Source of the DNA: Njordibacter sp937773555
Lineage (GTDB): Bacteria > Pseudomonadota > Gammaproteobacteria > Pseudomonadales > Balneatricaceae
Reading direction: 5' to 3'
Length of the DNA: 64,000 nt
NCBI RefSeq assembly: GCF_047730085.1
Contig: NZ_CP159830.1
Location: 744,001 to 808,000, forward strand
Below, one piece after another: positions 49,033 to 58,460 of the stretch (position 1 is its first letter; each line of letters opens with the position of its first letter). Under the pieces are notes generated by a model. The model did no database searches, was not told where the DNA came from, and saw only the letters and a list, made by a program, of their open reading frames with translations. The position numbers and the translations under genes were made by a program.

Positions 49033-51138
49033 ATGAATTTTTCACAAGCGTTAGCCTTGAAGAGTCAAATCAACGTCAAACATTTGACAGGCTTACTCAT
49101 ACCCCTTTTAATCCTGCTAATCATTTTAATGATGGTAGTGCCCCTACCAGCCTTCTTGTTGGACCTATTCTTCACTCTTAATATTGCCCTTGCACTGATC
49201 ATCGTGATGATTTCTATAAACACCATGAGGCCGTTAGATTTCTCGTCTTTTCCTACGGTATTATTATTTGCCACTTTGTTGCGCTTAGCCCTTAATGTGG
49301 CATCTACCCGCATTGTTTTGGTAGAGGGCCATACCGGCACAGATGCTGCAGGACAGGTAATTCAGTCATTTGGTGATTTTGTAATTGGTGGTGATTATGT
49401 GGTGGGTATTATTGTATTCTCCATCCTCATGATCATTAACTTCCTTGTAGTGACAAAAGGTGCGGGCCGGGTATCAGAGGTGAGTGCGCGGTTTACCTTG
49501 GACGCTATGCCTGGAAAACAGATGGCCATCGATGCTGACCTAAATGCTGGCGTTTTAACCCAGGATGAGGCTCGTGAACGCCGTGCTGACGTTACGGCAG
49601 AAGCCGACTTTTATGGTTCTATGGACGGTGCTAGTAAATTTGTAAAAGGGGATGCGATCGCGGGTTTTCTTATCCTGTTGATTAATATTATCGGTGGTCT
49701 TGCTATTGGTATGGGCACCCATGGTTTAAGCTTTAATGAAGCTACCGAAACCTACGTATTATTGACTATTGGTGACGGTTTGGTCGCTCAAATACCCTCG
49801 TTATTACTGGCTACGGCAACAGCCATCATTGTTACGCGGGTGTCATCTACCACAGATATGTCAAGCCAGGTGGTGGGGCAGCTTGGCAGCCCTCAGGCTC
49901 TTATCGTAGTCACGGGTATTATGGCTTTGTTAGGAGTGATACCTGGCATGCCACATTTTGTATTTTTGCTATTAGCTGCAGCAACTGGCGGCCTTGCCTA
50001 TGTTGCTGTGAAGCGTGCTAAGCAAAATGGCTTACCTGAAGAGATAGATTTAGTGCAGCAGAACCAAGAACAAGAATCAAAAGATCTGTCCTGGGAAGAT
50101 ATTCCACAGCTGGATATGATTGGCCTAGAAGTAGGCTATGCACTAATCCCTTTGGTTAATAAGAACCAAGGTGGTGTGTTGATGCAGAGAATAAAAGGCG
50201 TCCGCAAAAAACTTTCCCACGAACTTGGATTCTTGGTGCAGTCGGTCCATATTAGAGACAATTTAGATCTAGCACCTAACCAATATCAGATCAATATTAA
50301 TGGTGTCACCCGTGGTCAAGGAGAGTTGATGATGGGCAGAGACTTGGCTATTAACCCAGGCACTACTCATGGGATCCTAGAAGGTATTCCAACGCAGGAC
50401 CCAGCCTTTGGGCTTGATGCTATGTGGATTGATACCTCCCAAAGAGAATATGCCCAGTCGATGGGCTACACAGTAGTCGATGGCGCTACCGCACTAGCCA
50501 CTCATTTAAATAAAGTATTACAAGAAAATGCCCACGATTTGTTGGGACATGATGAAGCCCAGCAGCTCATGGACCAATTGTCTCAAGCTGCACCTAAATT
50601 AGTTGAGGCCGTAGTTCCTAGTCAACTGTCTGTCGGTGTGGTGGCTAAAGTATTACAAAATCTACTGGCTGAAGGGGTGGCGGTAAGAGATATTCGCACA
50701 ATTGTCGAAATACTGGCTGAGCAAGCACCTAGGAGTCAGGATCCTGACGTTTTGACCGCAGCTGTACGTCCTGCATTGGGCCGCATGATGATGCAAAAAC
50801 TTACTACGGTAGGGGCTGACCTGTCAGTTATGACATTAGATGCAGGATTGGAACAACAATTGCATAACATATTACAGCAAAGTAAAGAACACGGGTTAGC
50901 CATGGAGCCCAACCTTGCTGAACAATTGTTAGGTAACCTGCAAGGCACTAGTGAACAGCTTGCTCAACAGGGTATTCCTCCAGTATTGGTGGTCTCTCCA
51001 GGCATTCGCCCTTGGCTTGCTAAGATGGTTAAAAACCGTATTCCAGGTTTAGTGATACTGGGTTACAACGAAATACCAGACGAACAAGGCATTCAAGTTG
51101 TGTCGACCATAGAACAGCAACCTCTAGTGGATGCTTAA
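49033..51138 (+). CDS. flhA: Flagellar export gate protein FlhA
   Basis: A 701-residue protein with seven to eight N-terminal membrane helices (about 18-330), the FHIPEP signature region (RFTLDAMPGKQMAIDADLNA) and a large cytoplasmic domain (residues 345-700) that docks chaperone-substrate complexes. Length and motifs are standard. It is preceded by a sigma-54 promoter and followed by flhF after 42 bases. Confidence 0.98.
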   Translation: MNFSQALALKSQINVKHLTGLLIPLLILLIILMMVVPLPAFLLDLFFTLNIALALIIVMISINTMRPLDFSSFPTVLLFATLLRLALNVASTRIVLVEGHTGTDAAGQVIQSFGDFVIGGDYVVGIIVFSILMIINFLVVTKGAGRVSEVSARFTLDAMPGKQMAIDADLNAGVLTQDEARERRADVTAEADFYGSMDGASKFVKGDAIAGFLILLINIIGGLAIGMGTHGLSFNEATETYVLLTIGDGLVAQIPSLLLATATAIIVTRVSSTTDMSSQVVGQLGSPQALIVVTGIMALLGVIPGMPHFVFLLLAAATGGLAYVAVKRAKQNGLPEEIDLVQQNQEQESKDLSWEDIPQLDMIGLEVGYALIPLVNKNQGGVLMQRIKGVRKKLSHELGFLVQSVHIRDNLDLAPNQYQININGVTRGQGELMMGRDLAINPGTTHGILEGIPTQDPAFGLDAMWIDTSQREYAQSMGYTVVDGATALATHLNKVLQENAHDLLGHDEAQQLMDQLSQAAPKLVEAVVPSQLSVGVVAKVLQNLLAEGVAVRDIRTIVEILAEQAPRSQDPDVLTAAVRPALGRMMMQKLTTVGADLSVMTLDAGLEQQLHNILQQSKEHGLAMEPNLAEQLLGNLQGTSEQLAQQGIPPVLVVSPGIRPWLAKMVKNRIPGLVILGYNEIPDEQGIQVVSTIEQQPLVDA

Positions 51139-51180
51139 GCACCCAGAGATTAAAACCAAAAGTATTAGGGTTTATTGAAG

Positions 51181-52602
51181 ATGAAACTGAAGCGCGTTTT
51201 AGCCAAAGATACACGTACTGCACTTGCCATGATTAAGGCGAGTTTGGGCGACGATGCGGTTATTTTGTCGAACAATAAAATTGCTGGAGAAGTTGAAATA
51301 GTTGCAGCGATAGACTTTGACGAAAATCGTGAAAAAGCTAAAGCTAAAGCTAAAGCTAACTCTAAATCTGGCCCTATTTTTTCTGACCGGCTTAGTGCGA
51401 GCTTAAATCTTATTAAAGCTGACGAAAATAGGGCTAATCGTCCAATTGTGCCTTCTAATGCGACTTCTCAGGCGCATCAATTTAATGACCTTGGCAGCTC
51501 ACGAAAACAAGCTGCTACTATTGGGCCAGCAAACACGACCGACCTAACCCTGGCAAATGACAATATGGCCCGAATGGAAAAGGAGCTTACTCTGCTGCGC
51601 TTATTGGTAGAGCAGCAAATGAAACAGAGCCAAAGTAACAGTCAAGTTAACACCTTTATTAGCGCTGCGGCCCTTAAGGTGGCTCGAAAACTTGAACTTA
51701 TGGGTTTCGAAAAGCGCCTAATAGACACTGTTTTATTACAACTACCTGCTGACAATGGTGCCGATCAGTTGTGGGATAATACCCAACAATGGCTGCAAGA
51801 TAAGTTAGCAATTAGCCCACAAGGTTTGGTTCACAAAGCTGGCATTTATGCTCTAGTTGGCCCTACAGGAGTTGGCAAGACGACAGCTATCGGTAAACTG
51901 GGCGCTCAACTCGCTATGAAATATGGTAAGCATAAGGTGGCGTTAATTTCTATGGATCAACAGCGTATTGGGGCCCGAGATCAATTACGGGTGTTTGGCA
52001 CCATGCTGGGTATAGACGTGCATCACGTGGCTGGTTTTACTGAGTTAACCACAACTTTAAACCAAATGGCTCACAAAGATTATGTATTGGTGGATACTTC
52101 AGGAGGTAACCCCTTTGACTCACATATGCAGAACCTAGTTGACGGCTTGCTAGGTGTTCCTCATCAAATTAATACCTACCTCACCTTGGCTGCAAATAGT
52201 CAGTCCCATTCATTACATTACCTCATGAAACACTACTTTGGCCAAGTGAAAGGTGTTGTTGCGACTAAGTTAGATGAGTGTTTACCGTTAGGTGGTCTGT
52301 TATCAGCACTGATTGAGTCACAACAGCCACTAGCCATGATTACTGATGGCCAGCGTATTCCATTAGACTTGAGTTATCCTAGTGCTCAGCAGCTGGTTAA
52401 AAAAGCGCTAAAGGCCCAGTTAACCGAGGAGTCCAGCAGTATCGTAGCCTTGTCAAACTTGCTACACTCAGCGCCAGATAAACCTTTGGAGCCGACATAT
52501 AAGTCTTCAAAGCAATATATAACCAGCCAAAATTCGAAAGCTGGCAGCTTACAAGTTACACCTGTTGCTGCCATGGGACTATCGTCCTACAGGAGTCACT
52601 AA
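51181..52602 (+). CDS. flhF: Flagellar placement GTPase FlhF
   Basis: A 473-residue SRP-type GTPase: N-terminal variable B domain with a KAKAKAKA run, then the NG domain with P-loop YALVGPTGVGKTTAIGKLGA, ISMDQQRIGARDQLRVFG and VDTSGGN. It sets the polar position and number of flagella. The ATG at 51181 is chosen over a TTG at 51175. flhG begins 1 base after its stop. Confidence 0.95.
   Translation: MKLKRVLAKDTRTALAMIKASLGDDAVILSNNKIAGEVEIVAAIDFDENREKAKAKAKANSKSGPIFSDRLSASLNLIKADENRANRPIVPSNATSQAHQFNDLGSSRKQAATIGPANTTDLTLANDNMARMEKELTLLRLLVEQQMKQSQSNSQVNTFISAAALKVARKLELMGFEKRLIDTVLLQLPADNGADQLWDNTQQWLQDKLAISPQGLVHKAGIYALVGPTGVGKTTAIGKLGAQLAMKYGKHKVALISMDQQRIGARDQLRVFGTMLGIDVHHVAGFTELTTTLNQMAHKDYVLVDTSGGNPFDSHMQNLVDGLLGVPHQINTYLTLAANSQSHSLHYLMKHYFGQVKGVVATKLDECLPLGGLLSALIESQQPLAMITDGQRIPLDLSYPSAQQLVKKALKAQLTEESSSIVALSNLLHSAPDKPLEPTYKSSKQYITSQNSKAGSLQVTPVAAMGLSSYRSH
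51334..51357 (+). repeat. (AAAGCT)4 tandem repeat in flhF
   Basis: Four perfect copies of AAAGCT encode Lys-Ala pairs in the N-terminal domain of FlhF. Expansion or loss would keep the reading frame. Confidence 0.85.
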
Positions 52603-52603
52603 T

Positions 52604-53419
52604 ATGAGTTCAATCGGGGTACAAGTTATTGCTGTAACCAGCGGTAAAGGGGGTGTTGGTAAAACTAACGCCTCAATTAATATTGCGGCTAGCTTAGCCA
52701 AGCAAGGCCATAAGGTCATGTTGATGGATGCAGACTTAGGTTTGGCAAATGTTGATGTTAACTTGGGGCTGCAATGTTCATTTAATATGGCTCACGTGAT
52801 GAGTGGTGAAAAAACGCTAAGTGAAATTGTTTTAACTGGCCCTTTTGATATGCAAGTTGTGCCTGCGGCCTCGGGTATTTATGAAATGGCGGGGTTGCAA
52901 AATGAACAACTGCAACATCTAATTCAAGCATTCAGTGAATATAATGGAAAACTAGATTACCTTATTATAGATACCGCAGCTGGTATTTCTGACAATGTAT
53001 TAGCTTTTTTAAATGCTGCTCATCAAGTGATTGTAATCGCTTGTGATGAGCCCTCCTCTATCACTGATGCTTATGCACTAATTAAGGTGATGAGCCAGCG
53101 CTATGGAGCGACTCGGTTTCACTTCCTTGCCAGTATGGTGAAAAATGAGAAAGAAGGTCGAGCCTTATATACCAAAATTGAACGGGTAGTTGACCATTAC
53201 TTAGATGCAACCATACTATATTTGGGCACTACGGCACATGATGATCAGCTACGTATAGCCAACAAACAACAAAAGGCAGTTGTTCAAGCAGCTCCTATGG
53301 CAAAGTCATCTCGAGCCTATATGCAGATGGCTGCGATAATAGAGCGTTGGGAAGCTCCGACTGGCTTGAGTGGGCAGGTGGAGTTTTTTGTCGACCGACT
53401 ATTGCAACATAAAGCTTAA
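52604..53419 (+). CDS. flhG: MinD-like flagellar number regulator FlhG (FleN)
   Basis: A 271-residue ParA/MinD-type ATPase with a deviant Walker A (VTSGKGGVGKTNASINIA), DADLGLANVDVNLGL and IIDTAAGISDNVL. In Pseudomonas and Vibrio it restrains flagellar number by inhibiting FleQ/FlrA. AGGAG precedes the ATG at 52604. Since the FlrA homologue here lacks its N-terminal domain, the FlhG contact may differ. Confidence 0.95.
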   Translation: MSSIGVQVIAVTSGKGGVGKTNASINIAASLAKQGHKVMLMDADLGLANVDVNLGLQCSFNMAHVMSGEKTLSEIVLTGPFDMQVVPAASGIYEMAGLQNEQLQHLIQAFSEYNGKLDYLIIDTAAGISDNVLAFLNAAHQVIVIACDEPSSITDAYALIKVMSQRYGATRFHFLASMVKNEKEGRALYTKIERVVDHYLDATILYLGTTAHDDQLRIANKQQKAVVQAAPMAKSSRAYMQMAAIIERWEAPTGLSGQVEFFVDRLLQHKA

Positions 53420-53436
53420 TTGGAAATGACTCCTTG

Positions 53437-54144
53437 ATGCATGATTTGTCACTTTATCAATCCCTAGCACCTGGCTCTGCAACAGACCCACTAGTGCAAC
53501 ATATGCCCTTGGTGAAAAAGGTTGCATTGCACTTGAGCGCGCGTTTACCTGCCAGTGTTGATATAGATGACCTTATTCAAGTTGGCATGTTGGGCTTGTT
53601 GGAAGCACTGCAAAATTTTGATGCCACTAAGGGTGCTCAATTTACTACCTTTGCTAAGTTAAGGGTGCGTGGCGCTATGCTAGATGAAGTTCGGCGATTT
53701 AGTACCTTGCCGCGTTCTGTAATGACGAGTATCCGGGAAATTAACCAGGCGACCGCTGCATTAGAGCAAGCAATGGGGCGCACAGTTAAAGATACTGAGT
53801 TGGCCCATGCCATGGGTATGACCCTAGAAGATTTACAGCTGCAAAAAGGGCGAAACTATAACTATCAAACAGTGCAAATAGAAGACCTGCCTGAAGGTGA
53901 AGAAACGCCATTTTCGGCTTTAATACCTGCAAAAGAAGTGGATGAAGCTGCATTTCAAAAAGCTTTAACCATCGCTATTGGGGAGCTGCCAGAACGTGAG
54001 CAATTAATCTTTGCCCTATATTACGACGAAGAATTCAACCTAAAAGAGATTGCAGCAGTACTGGAAGTGTCTGAATCACGCATCAGCCAGATTCAAAGCG
54101 GCTCTGTTAAGAAACTCCGCAAAAAATTAGCAGATTGGATTTAA
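53437..54144 (+). CDS. fliA: Sigma-28 factor FliA
   Basis: A 235-residue flagellar sigma factor with region 2 (VDIDDLIQVGMLGLLEALQNF, split; FAKLRVRGAMLDEVR), region 3 and region 4 (LPEREQLIFALYYDEEFNLK, SESRISQIQSGSVKKLR). It serves the promoters predicted at 20734, 25354 and 41663. The ATG at 53437 has only a weak ribosome site. It is the last flagellar gene of the window; no che genes follow. Confidence 0.97.
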   Translation: MHDLSLYQSLAPGSATDPLVQHMPLVKKVALHLSARLPASVDIDDLIQVGMLGLLEALQNFDATKGAQFTTFAKLRVRGAMLDEVRRFSTLPRSVMTSIREINQATAALEQAMGRTVKDTELAHAMGMTLEDLQLQKGRNYNYQTVQIEDLPEGEETPFSALIPAKEVDEAAFQKALTIAIGELPEREQLIFALYYDEEFNLKEIAAVLEVSESRISQIQSGSVKKLRKKLADWI

Positions 54145-54149
54145 CGCCC

Positions 54150-54695
54150 CTAGATGTCAGCCAATAGGCGCAAGTATTTAAACAATTTTTTGGCCGCAGA
54201 TTTCGCTTTAGCTTCTTGATTCAAGCTTTGTGCCTGCTTTACAAGGTGAGTGATGTGCTGCCGATCAGCTCCCTTGTGTAACTCTATAATTTCGTTAAGA
54301 GTGTTTGGGTTATTGCCAATTAAGCCATCACGCCAAGTTTCTAATTGATGAAATACCCGGCGGTGTTCATCAGAGCCCGAATCGTGGACCGATAGAGCCT
54401 TAGCAATGGCTTCTGAATCCTCATCACGCATGACCTTGCCAATGTACTGCAAATGCCGGCGTTTAGCTTCATTTTGTTCGATACGGCGTGATTCATCTAT
54501 CGCAGTTTTCAGCGTTTCACTCATGGGGATGCGCGCTAGTTCTGATGGTTTAAGATCTAGCAACTTGCCACCTAAGTGTTGCAGAGCTTCCATCGCTCGC
54601 TTAATTTGGGTGCGACTAAGCTCTTCCTCAGCAGGCAGATTTTGTTGCAGTGCTTCTAGCTCTGCTGCGGCCTTGCGGGCCTTAACTTTGCCCAT
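54150..54695 (-). CDS. darP: Ribosome biogenesis factor DarP (YjgA, DUF615)
   Basis: A 181-residue protein with the DUF615 signatures SRTQIKRAMEALQHLGGKLL, LARIPMSETLKTAIDESRRI and EAKRRHLQYIGKVMRDED. DarP acts in late 50S subunit maturation. It converges with fliA, 5 bases apart, and lies 10 bases after mgtE on the same strand. Confidence 0.94.
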   Translation of the reverse strand: MGKVKARKAAAELEALQQNLPAEEELSRTQIKRAMEALQHLGGKLLDLKPSELARIPMSETLKTAIDESRRIEQNEAKRRHLQYIGKVMRDEDSEAIAKALSVHDSGSDEHRRVFHQLETWRDGLIGNNPNTLNEIIELHKGADRQHITHLVKQAQSLNQEAKAKSAAKKLFKYLRLLADI

Positions 54696-54705
54696 ATTAA
54701 ATTCC

Positions 54706-56040
54706 TTAAGCGTAAAATAATGTGGCGAGGCCTAAAAAGGCACAAAATCCGACCACATCAGTAATGGTTGTTAAAATAACGCCTCCAGCTAAAGCAGGAT
54801 CTATGTTCATTGCTTTAAGGATGACGGGAAGAGAGGTGCCAAAAATAGCAGCCACGATTAAATTGATGATCATCGCGATAGCAATGATAAAGCCAATGGT
54901 TAAGTCCGAAAACCACCAACTGGCAATGCTAGCGACTACAGTGGCCCAGAGTAAGCCGTTAAGAGCACCAACGATAATTTCTCTGTTGAGCAGGTAACCA
55001 ATGTTACTGGCTTCAACGTGGCCTAAAGCTTGGCCACGGATGACTAAGGTTAACGCTTGGCTCCCCGCAACGCCACCCATGCTTGCTACAATAGGCATAA
55101 GGATAGCAAGGGCGACTACCTGCTCTATAGTGTCTTGAAACAGGCCGATCATCATAGAGGCAAAAAGAGCAGTTAATAAGTTAATCCCCAACCATACTGC
55201 GCGGCGCCTAGTGGTTTTAACGACTGGCGCAAAAGTGTCTTCGTCCTCATCTAAACCAGCCATGCGCATGAGGGAGTGGTCAGCCTCTTCTCTAATCACA
55301 TCGACCACGTCATCGATAGTGATACGACCAACCAATCGACCCTCTTGGTTTATTACCGGTGCAGACACCCAATCGTTACGTTCAAATAGGTTAGCGACAT
55401 CAGTTTCATCTAAATCAGCAGGGATCGCTGCACGCTCGGTGTCCATGATGTCTGAAATTAGGGTATTGGGGTCACTCACTAGCAAACTAGTGAGTGGCAA
55501 TAAGCCCATGTAACGGTCTTTTCGGGTGACTACGAACAGGTTGTCGGTCATGTCTGGCATGGCATCATGGCGCCGTAAATAACGCAGTACGGCGTCTATG
55601 GTAATGTCAGGGCGGATGCTAACAACGTCAGTATTCATAAGGCCGCCAGCGGTGTCTTCAGGGTAAGACAGTACCTGTTCTACTCGTTCTCGGTCCTGTT
55701 GCCCTAAACTATTGAGCACTTCTTGCATTACCGTTTTTGGCAGCTGCTGCAAGATGTCGGCAAAGTGGTCAGTGTCGAGGTTTTCAGTGGCTTGAAGTAG
55801 CTCTTCGGTATTCATTTGATTAACGAATTCAGCTTGAATTTCGTCACTTAAATGGTGCAGTACTTCGCCTTCTAACTCTGGATTCACTAAATTCCACAGC
55901 ACTTCTCGTTCTCTTGGTGGTGAAGATTCCAAAAGGTGCGCAGTATCAGCGGGTTTTAAGGTGTGATTGAGCATATGGCGGGCTTGAATAAAAGCACCGC
56001 TGTCTAGGGCGTCATTGAGTTCTTTAAGGCGGGATTTCAT
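54706..56040 (-). CDS. mgtE: Magnesium transporter MgtE
   Basis: A 444-residue MgtE: N-terminal superhelical domain (about 10-130), paired CBS domains (DVVSIRPDITIDAVLRYLR, RLVGRITIDDVVDVIREEAD) and five membrane helices (ending VILTTITDVVGFCAFLGLAT). It is a Mg2+-gated channel. The ATG at 56040 is used; a longer frame would run into the HPr gene. It sits 13 bases after the HPr gene and is probably co-transcribed. Confidence 0.95.
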   Translation of the reverse strand: MKSRLKELNDALDSGAFIQARHMLNHTLKPADTAHLLESSPPREREVLWNLVNPELEGEVLHHLSDEIQAEFVNQMNTEELLQATENLDTDHFADILQQLPKTVMQEVLNSLGQQDRERVEQVLSYPEDTAGGLMNTDVVSIRPDITIDAVLRYLRRHDAMPDMTDNLFVVTRKDRYMGLLPLTSLLVSDPNTLISDIMDTERAAIPADLDETDVANLFERNDWVSAPVINQEGRLVGRITIDDVVDVIREEADHSLMRMAGLDEDEDTFAPVVKTTRRRAVWLGINLLTALFASMMIGLFQDTIEQVVALAILMPIVASMGGVAGSQALTLVIRGQALGHVEASNIGYLLNREIIVGALNGLLWATVVASIASWWFSDLTIGFIIAIAMIINLIVAAIFGTSLPVILKAMNIDPALAGGVILTTITDVVGFCAFLGLATLFYA

Positions 56041-56053
56041 GTGACTGCTAGCC

Positions 56054-56323
56054 TTATTCGCCTTCGTCGAAATAATTATTAACCAGTTGAGACACTTCAT
56101 CAAAAGCCTGCTGGGCACCTTCGCCACTTACTTTTAGGTCTAACACAGTGCCCTGTGACGCAGCTAACAACATAACCGACATAATGCTTTTTGCGTCTAC
56201 CATTTTTCCTGAGCTGCCAATTTCGATACTGCAACCATGTTTACCCGTAACACCCACAAGCTTAGCAGCAGCGCGAGCGTGCAAACCAAGTTTGTTGATG
56301 ATAGTGATTTTTTGGTTGATCAT
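56054..56323 (-). CDS. ptsO: HPr-like phosphocarrier (NPr, PTS-Ntr)
   Basis: An 89-residue HPr-family protein with the active His15 in KLGLHARAAAK and the regulatory-type region AKSIMSVMLLAASQG. Linkage to ptsN and rpoN marks it as the nitrogen-PTS phosphocarrier. It lies 106 bases after ptsN; rapZ, usually between, is absent. Confidence 0.93.
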   Translation of the reverse strand: MINQKITIINKLGLHARAAAKLVGVTGKHGCSIEIGSSGKMVDAKSIMSVMLLAASQGTVLDLKVSGEGAQQAFDEVSQLVNNYFDEGE

Positions 56324-56429
56324 GCAGAAAACCTTGCAGACATGGCTCTATAAAGTAATGAAACAGCTTTTGGTAAGCCCAGCGCTAGATTACCAAAAAT
56401 AGCCTTATAGCATACCCTTTTTAGAGCAT

Positions 56430-56876
56430 TTATGCGACAGCGATTTTGTACATGGCATCCGCATCAGTGGCCTTGCGCATACGTTCACGAAACTCAGATT
56501 GGCCAAATTTACCTGCAAGAGTGGCTAGTATTTGTAAGTGTTCGTCTGTGGCCTGCAGGGGCACCAAAAGCACAAACAATAAATCCACAGGAAGTTGATC
56601 TATCGCATCAAAATCTACTGCTTTGGCTAATCGCACTAGGGCACCAGTTACATGTGTGCAACTGGCTAAGCGACAATGGGGAATAGCGATGCCATCGCCA
56701 AACCCCGTGCTGCCTAATTTTTCTCGGGTGATTAATGCATTAAAGAGTTCTTTGTCATCAAACTCTGTCATTTGCTTGCCCAGTAATTGACTAATAGATT
56801 CGAGGGTGCGTTTTTTGCTGCCACACTTGAGATCGGCCAAAGTGCGCTCTGGCGTAAGGATGTCACTAATATTCAT
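56430..56876 (-). CDS. ptsN: PTS IIA-Ntr protein PtsN
   Basis: A 148-residue EIIA with the active His67 in GIAIPHCRL and the family start MNISDILTPERTLADLKCGS. It receives phosphate from NPr and regulates potassium, nitrogen and envelope stress responses. It lies 32 bases after rpoN; hpf, often between them, is absent. Confidence 0.95.
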   Translation of the reverse strand: MNISDILTPERTLADLKCGSKKRTLESISQLLGKQMTEFDDKELFNALITREKLGSTGFGDGIAIPHCRLASCTHVTGALVRLAKAVDFDAIDQLPVDLLFVLLVPLQATDEHLQILATLAGKFGQSEFRERMRKATDADAMYKIAVA

Positions 56877-56908
56877 ATGTCGTCAATAACCCTATGGGTT
56901 CTATGGGC

Positions 56909-58396
56909 TCAGTTGAGCCGTTTGCGTTCGTTAGAGGGTGGAATGTTCATGCTTTCTCGGTATTTAGCAATGGTTCTACGTGCTACTTTAATACCTTGCA
57001 ACTCAAGCATATCTGTAAGCTTTGCGTCGCTTAGGGGCTTGCGCGTTAGCTCTGCTGCAATGAGCTTTTTAATGAGTGCTCTTATTGCAGTAGAAGAGCA
57101 TTCTCCACCATTAGCTGTAGCTACATGACTAGAAAAGAAATATTTTAGCTCAAAAATACCTCTAGGTGTGTGCATGTATTTTTGGGTAGTCACCCGTGAA
57201 ATAGTAGATTCGTGCATCTCCACATGGTCTGCTACTTCAGCTAGCACCAGTGGTTTCATCGCCTCTTCGCCATGATCTAAAAAGCCTTTTTGTATCTCAC
57301 AGATACGACCTGACACTTTTAACAAGGTTTCATTACGACTTTCAAGGCTTTTAAGAAACCAGCGAGCCTCTTGTAAGTGGCTTTTAATGTAGTTGTTGTC
57401 AGCGGTATTGCCACTGCCAGCAAAGTTTGCATATTGCTGATTAATTCTGATCTTTGGCGCTGAGTCTGGATTGAGTTCAACCCGCCATACATTGTTTACT
57501 TTACGCACCATCACGTCGGGAATAACATACTCAGCTTGGCTTGAGGCAATGGTCACGCCAGGTTCTGGTTGCAGCTTAGTGATCAGCTCAAAAATATGTA
57601 GCAAGTCATTTTCTTTGTAGCCAGAGCGTCGCCTTAAGGAATTGTAGTCGTGACTTCCAAGCAGGTCTAGGTATTTATCCACAACTGTTATCGCGCCTTG
57701 TCGCCAAGGTGTGTCAGCGGGTAAGTACCTTAGCTGTATAAGCAGACACTCCCTCAGGTCCTGTGCGGCAACCCCAATGGGGTCAAATTGTTGGATTAAG
57801 GTTAATACTGCTTGAGTTTCATCTTCTTCAACGGCTTCTTGCTCTTGTTGAGCTAAGTTACCGTTGATCCCTTCAGTAATTTCACTAAGAGTTTGGCTAA
57901 GGTAACCCCGTTCGTCTACGGCATCAATAATGCTGGCGCCAATAAACTGGTCGAGGTGGCTTAAACGACTCACGTTAAGTTGCCATTCAAGGTGTTCTTG
58001 CAGACTCGGTTCGTGACTATTGTGAGCGTCGAAATCGAACTCGTCCCCTGGGCCAGTTGCCGGTGTGGTGGAGCTTTGGTAAACATCATCCCAGGAGCTG
58101 TCAGTGGCAAGTTCTACAGGTATTTCTTCGCTCCAGTCACTGTCCGCTTGTTGCTCTTCAGCAAGGTGGTCACTTGGCTGGTCATCAATCTGGGTGTCGT
58201 TGTTGTCTGTTTGCTGGGTATTAACGTCTGGCTGGTCAAGTTCATCTTCTAGCTCTAGTAAAGGGTTAGAATCTAGGGCCTGTTGAATTTCTTGCTGCAG
58301 GTCTAAGGTTGAAAGCTGGAGCAAACGAATCGCCTGTTGCAACTGTGGCGTCATGGCCAGTTGCTGATTCATTTTGAGTTGCAGGGATGCTTTCAT
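56909..58396 (-). CDS. rpoN: RNA polymerase sigma-54 factor RpoN
   Basis: A 495-residue sigma-54: Gln-rich region I (MKASLQLKMNQQLAMTPQLQ), an acidic region II, core-binding region (GVAAQDLRECLLIQLRYLP, EPGVTIASSQAEYVIPDVMV) and the C-terminal RpoN box ARRTIAKYRESMNIP. It recognises the GG-N10-GC promoters of the flagellar genes in this window. It sits downstream of lptB. Confidence 0.98.
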   Translation of the reverse strand: MKASLQLKMNQQLAMTPQLQQAIRLLQLSTLDLQQEIQQALDSNPLLELEDELDQPDVNTQQTDNNDTQIDDQPSDHLAEEQQADSDWSEEIPVELATDSSWDDVYQSSTTPATGPGDEFDFDAHNSHEPSLQEHLEWQLNVSRLSHLDQFIGASIIDAVDERGYLSQTLSEITEGINGNLAQQEQEAVEEDETQAVLTLIQQFDPIGVAAQDLRECLLIQLRYLPADTPWRQGAITVVDKYLDLLGSHDYNSLRRRSGYKENDLLHIFELITKLQPEPGVTIASSQAEYVIPDVMVRKVNNVWRVELNPDSAPKIRINQQYANFAGSGNTADNNYIKSHLQEARWFLKSLESRNETLLKVSGRICEIQKGFLDHGEEAMKPLVLAEVADHVEMHESTISRVTTQKYMHTPRGIFELKYFFSSHVATANGGECSSTAIRALIKKLIAAELTRKPLSDAKLTDMLELQGIKVARRTIAKYRESMNIPPSNERKRLN

Positions 58397-58460
58397 AGTA
58401 GTGCTAACTTGTTGTTTCTGAGGTATTTTTACTTAGGTTTTTACTTGGCTTTTTACTTAG

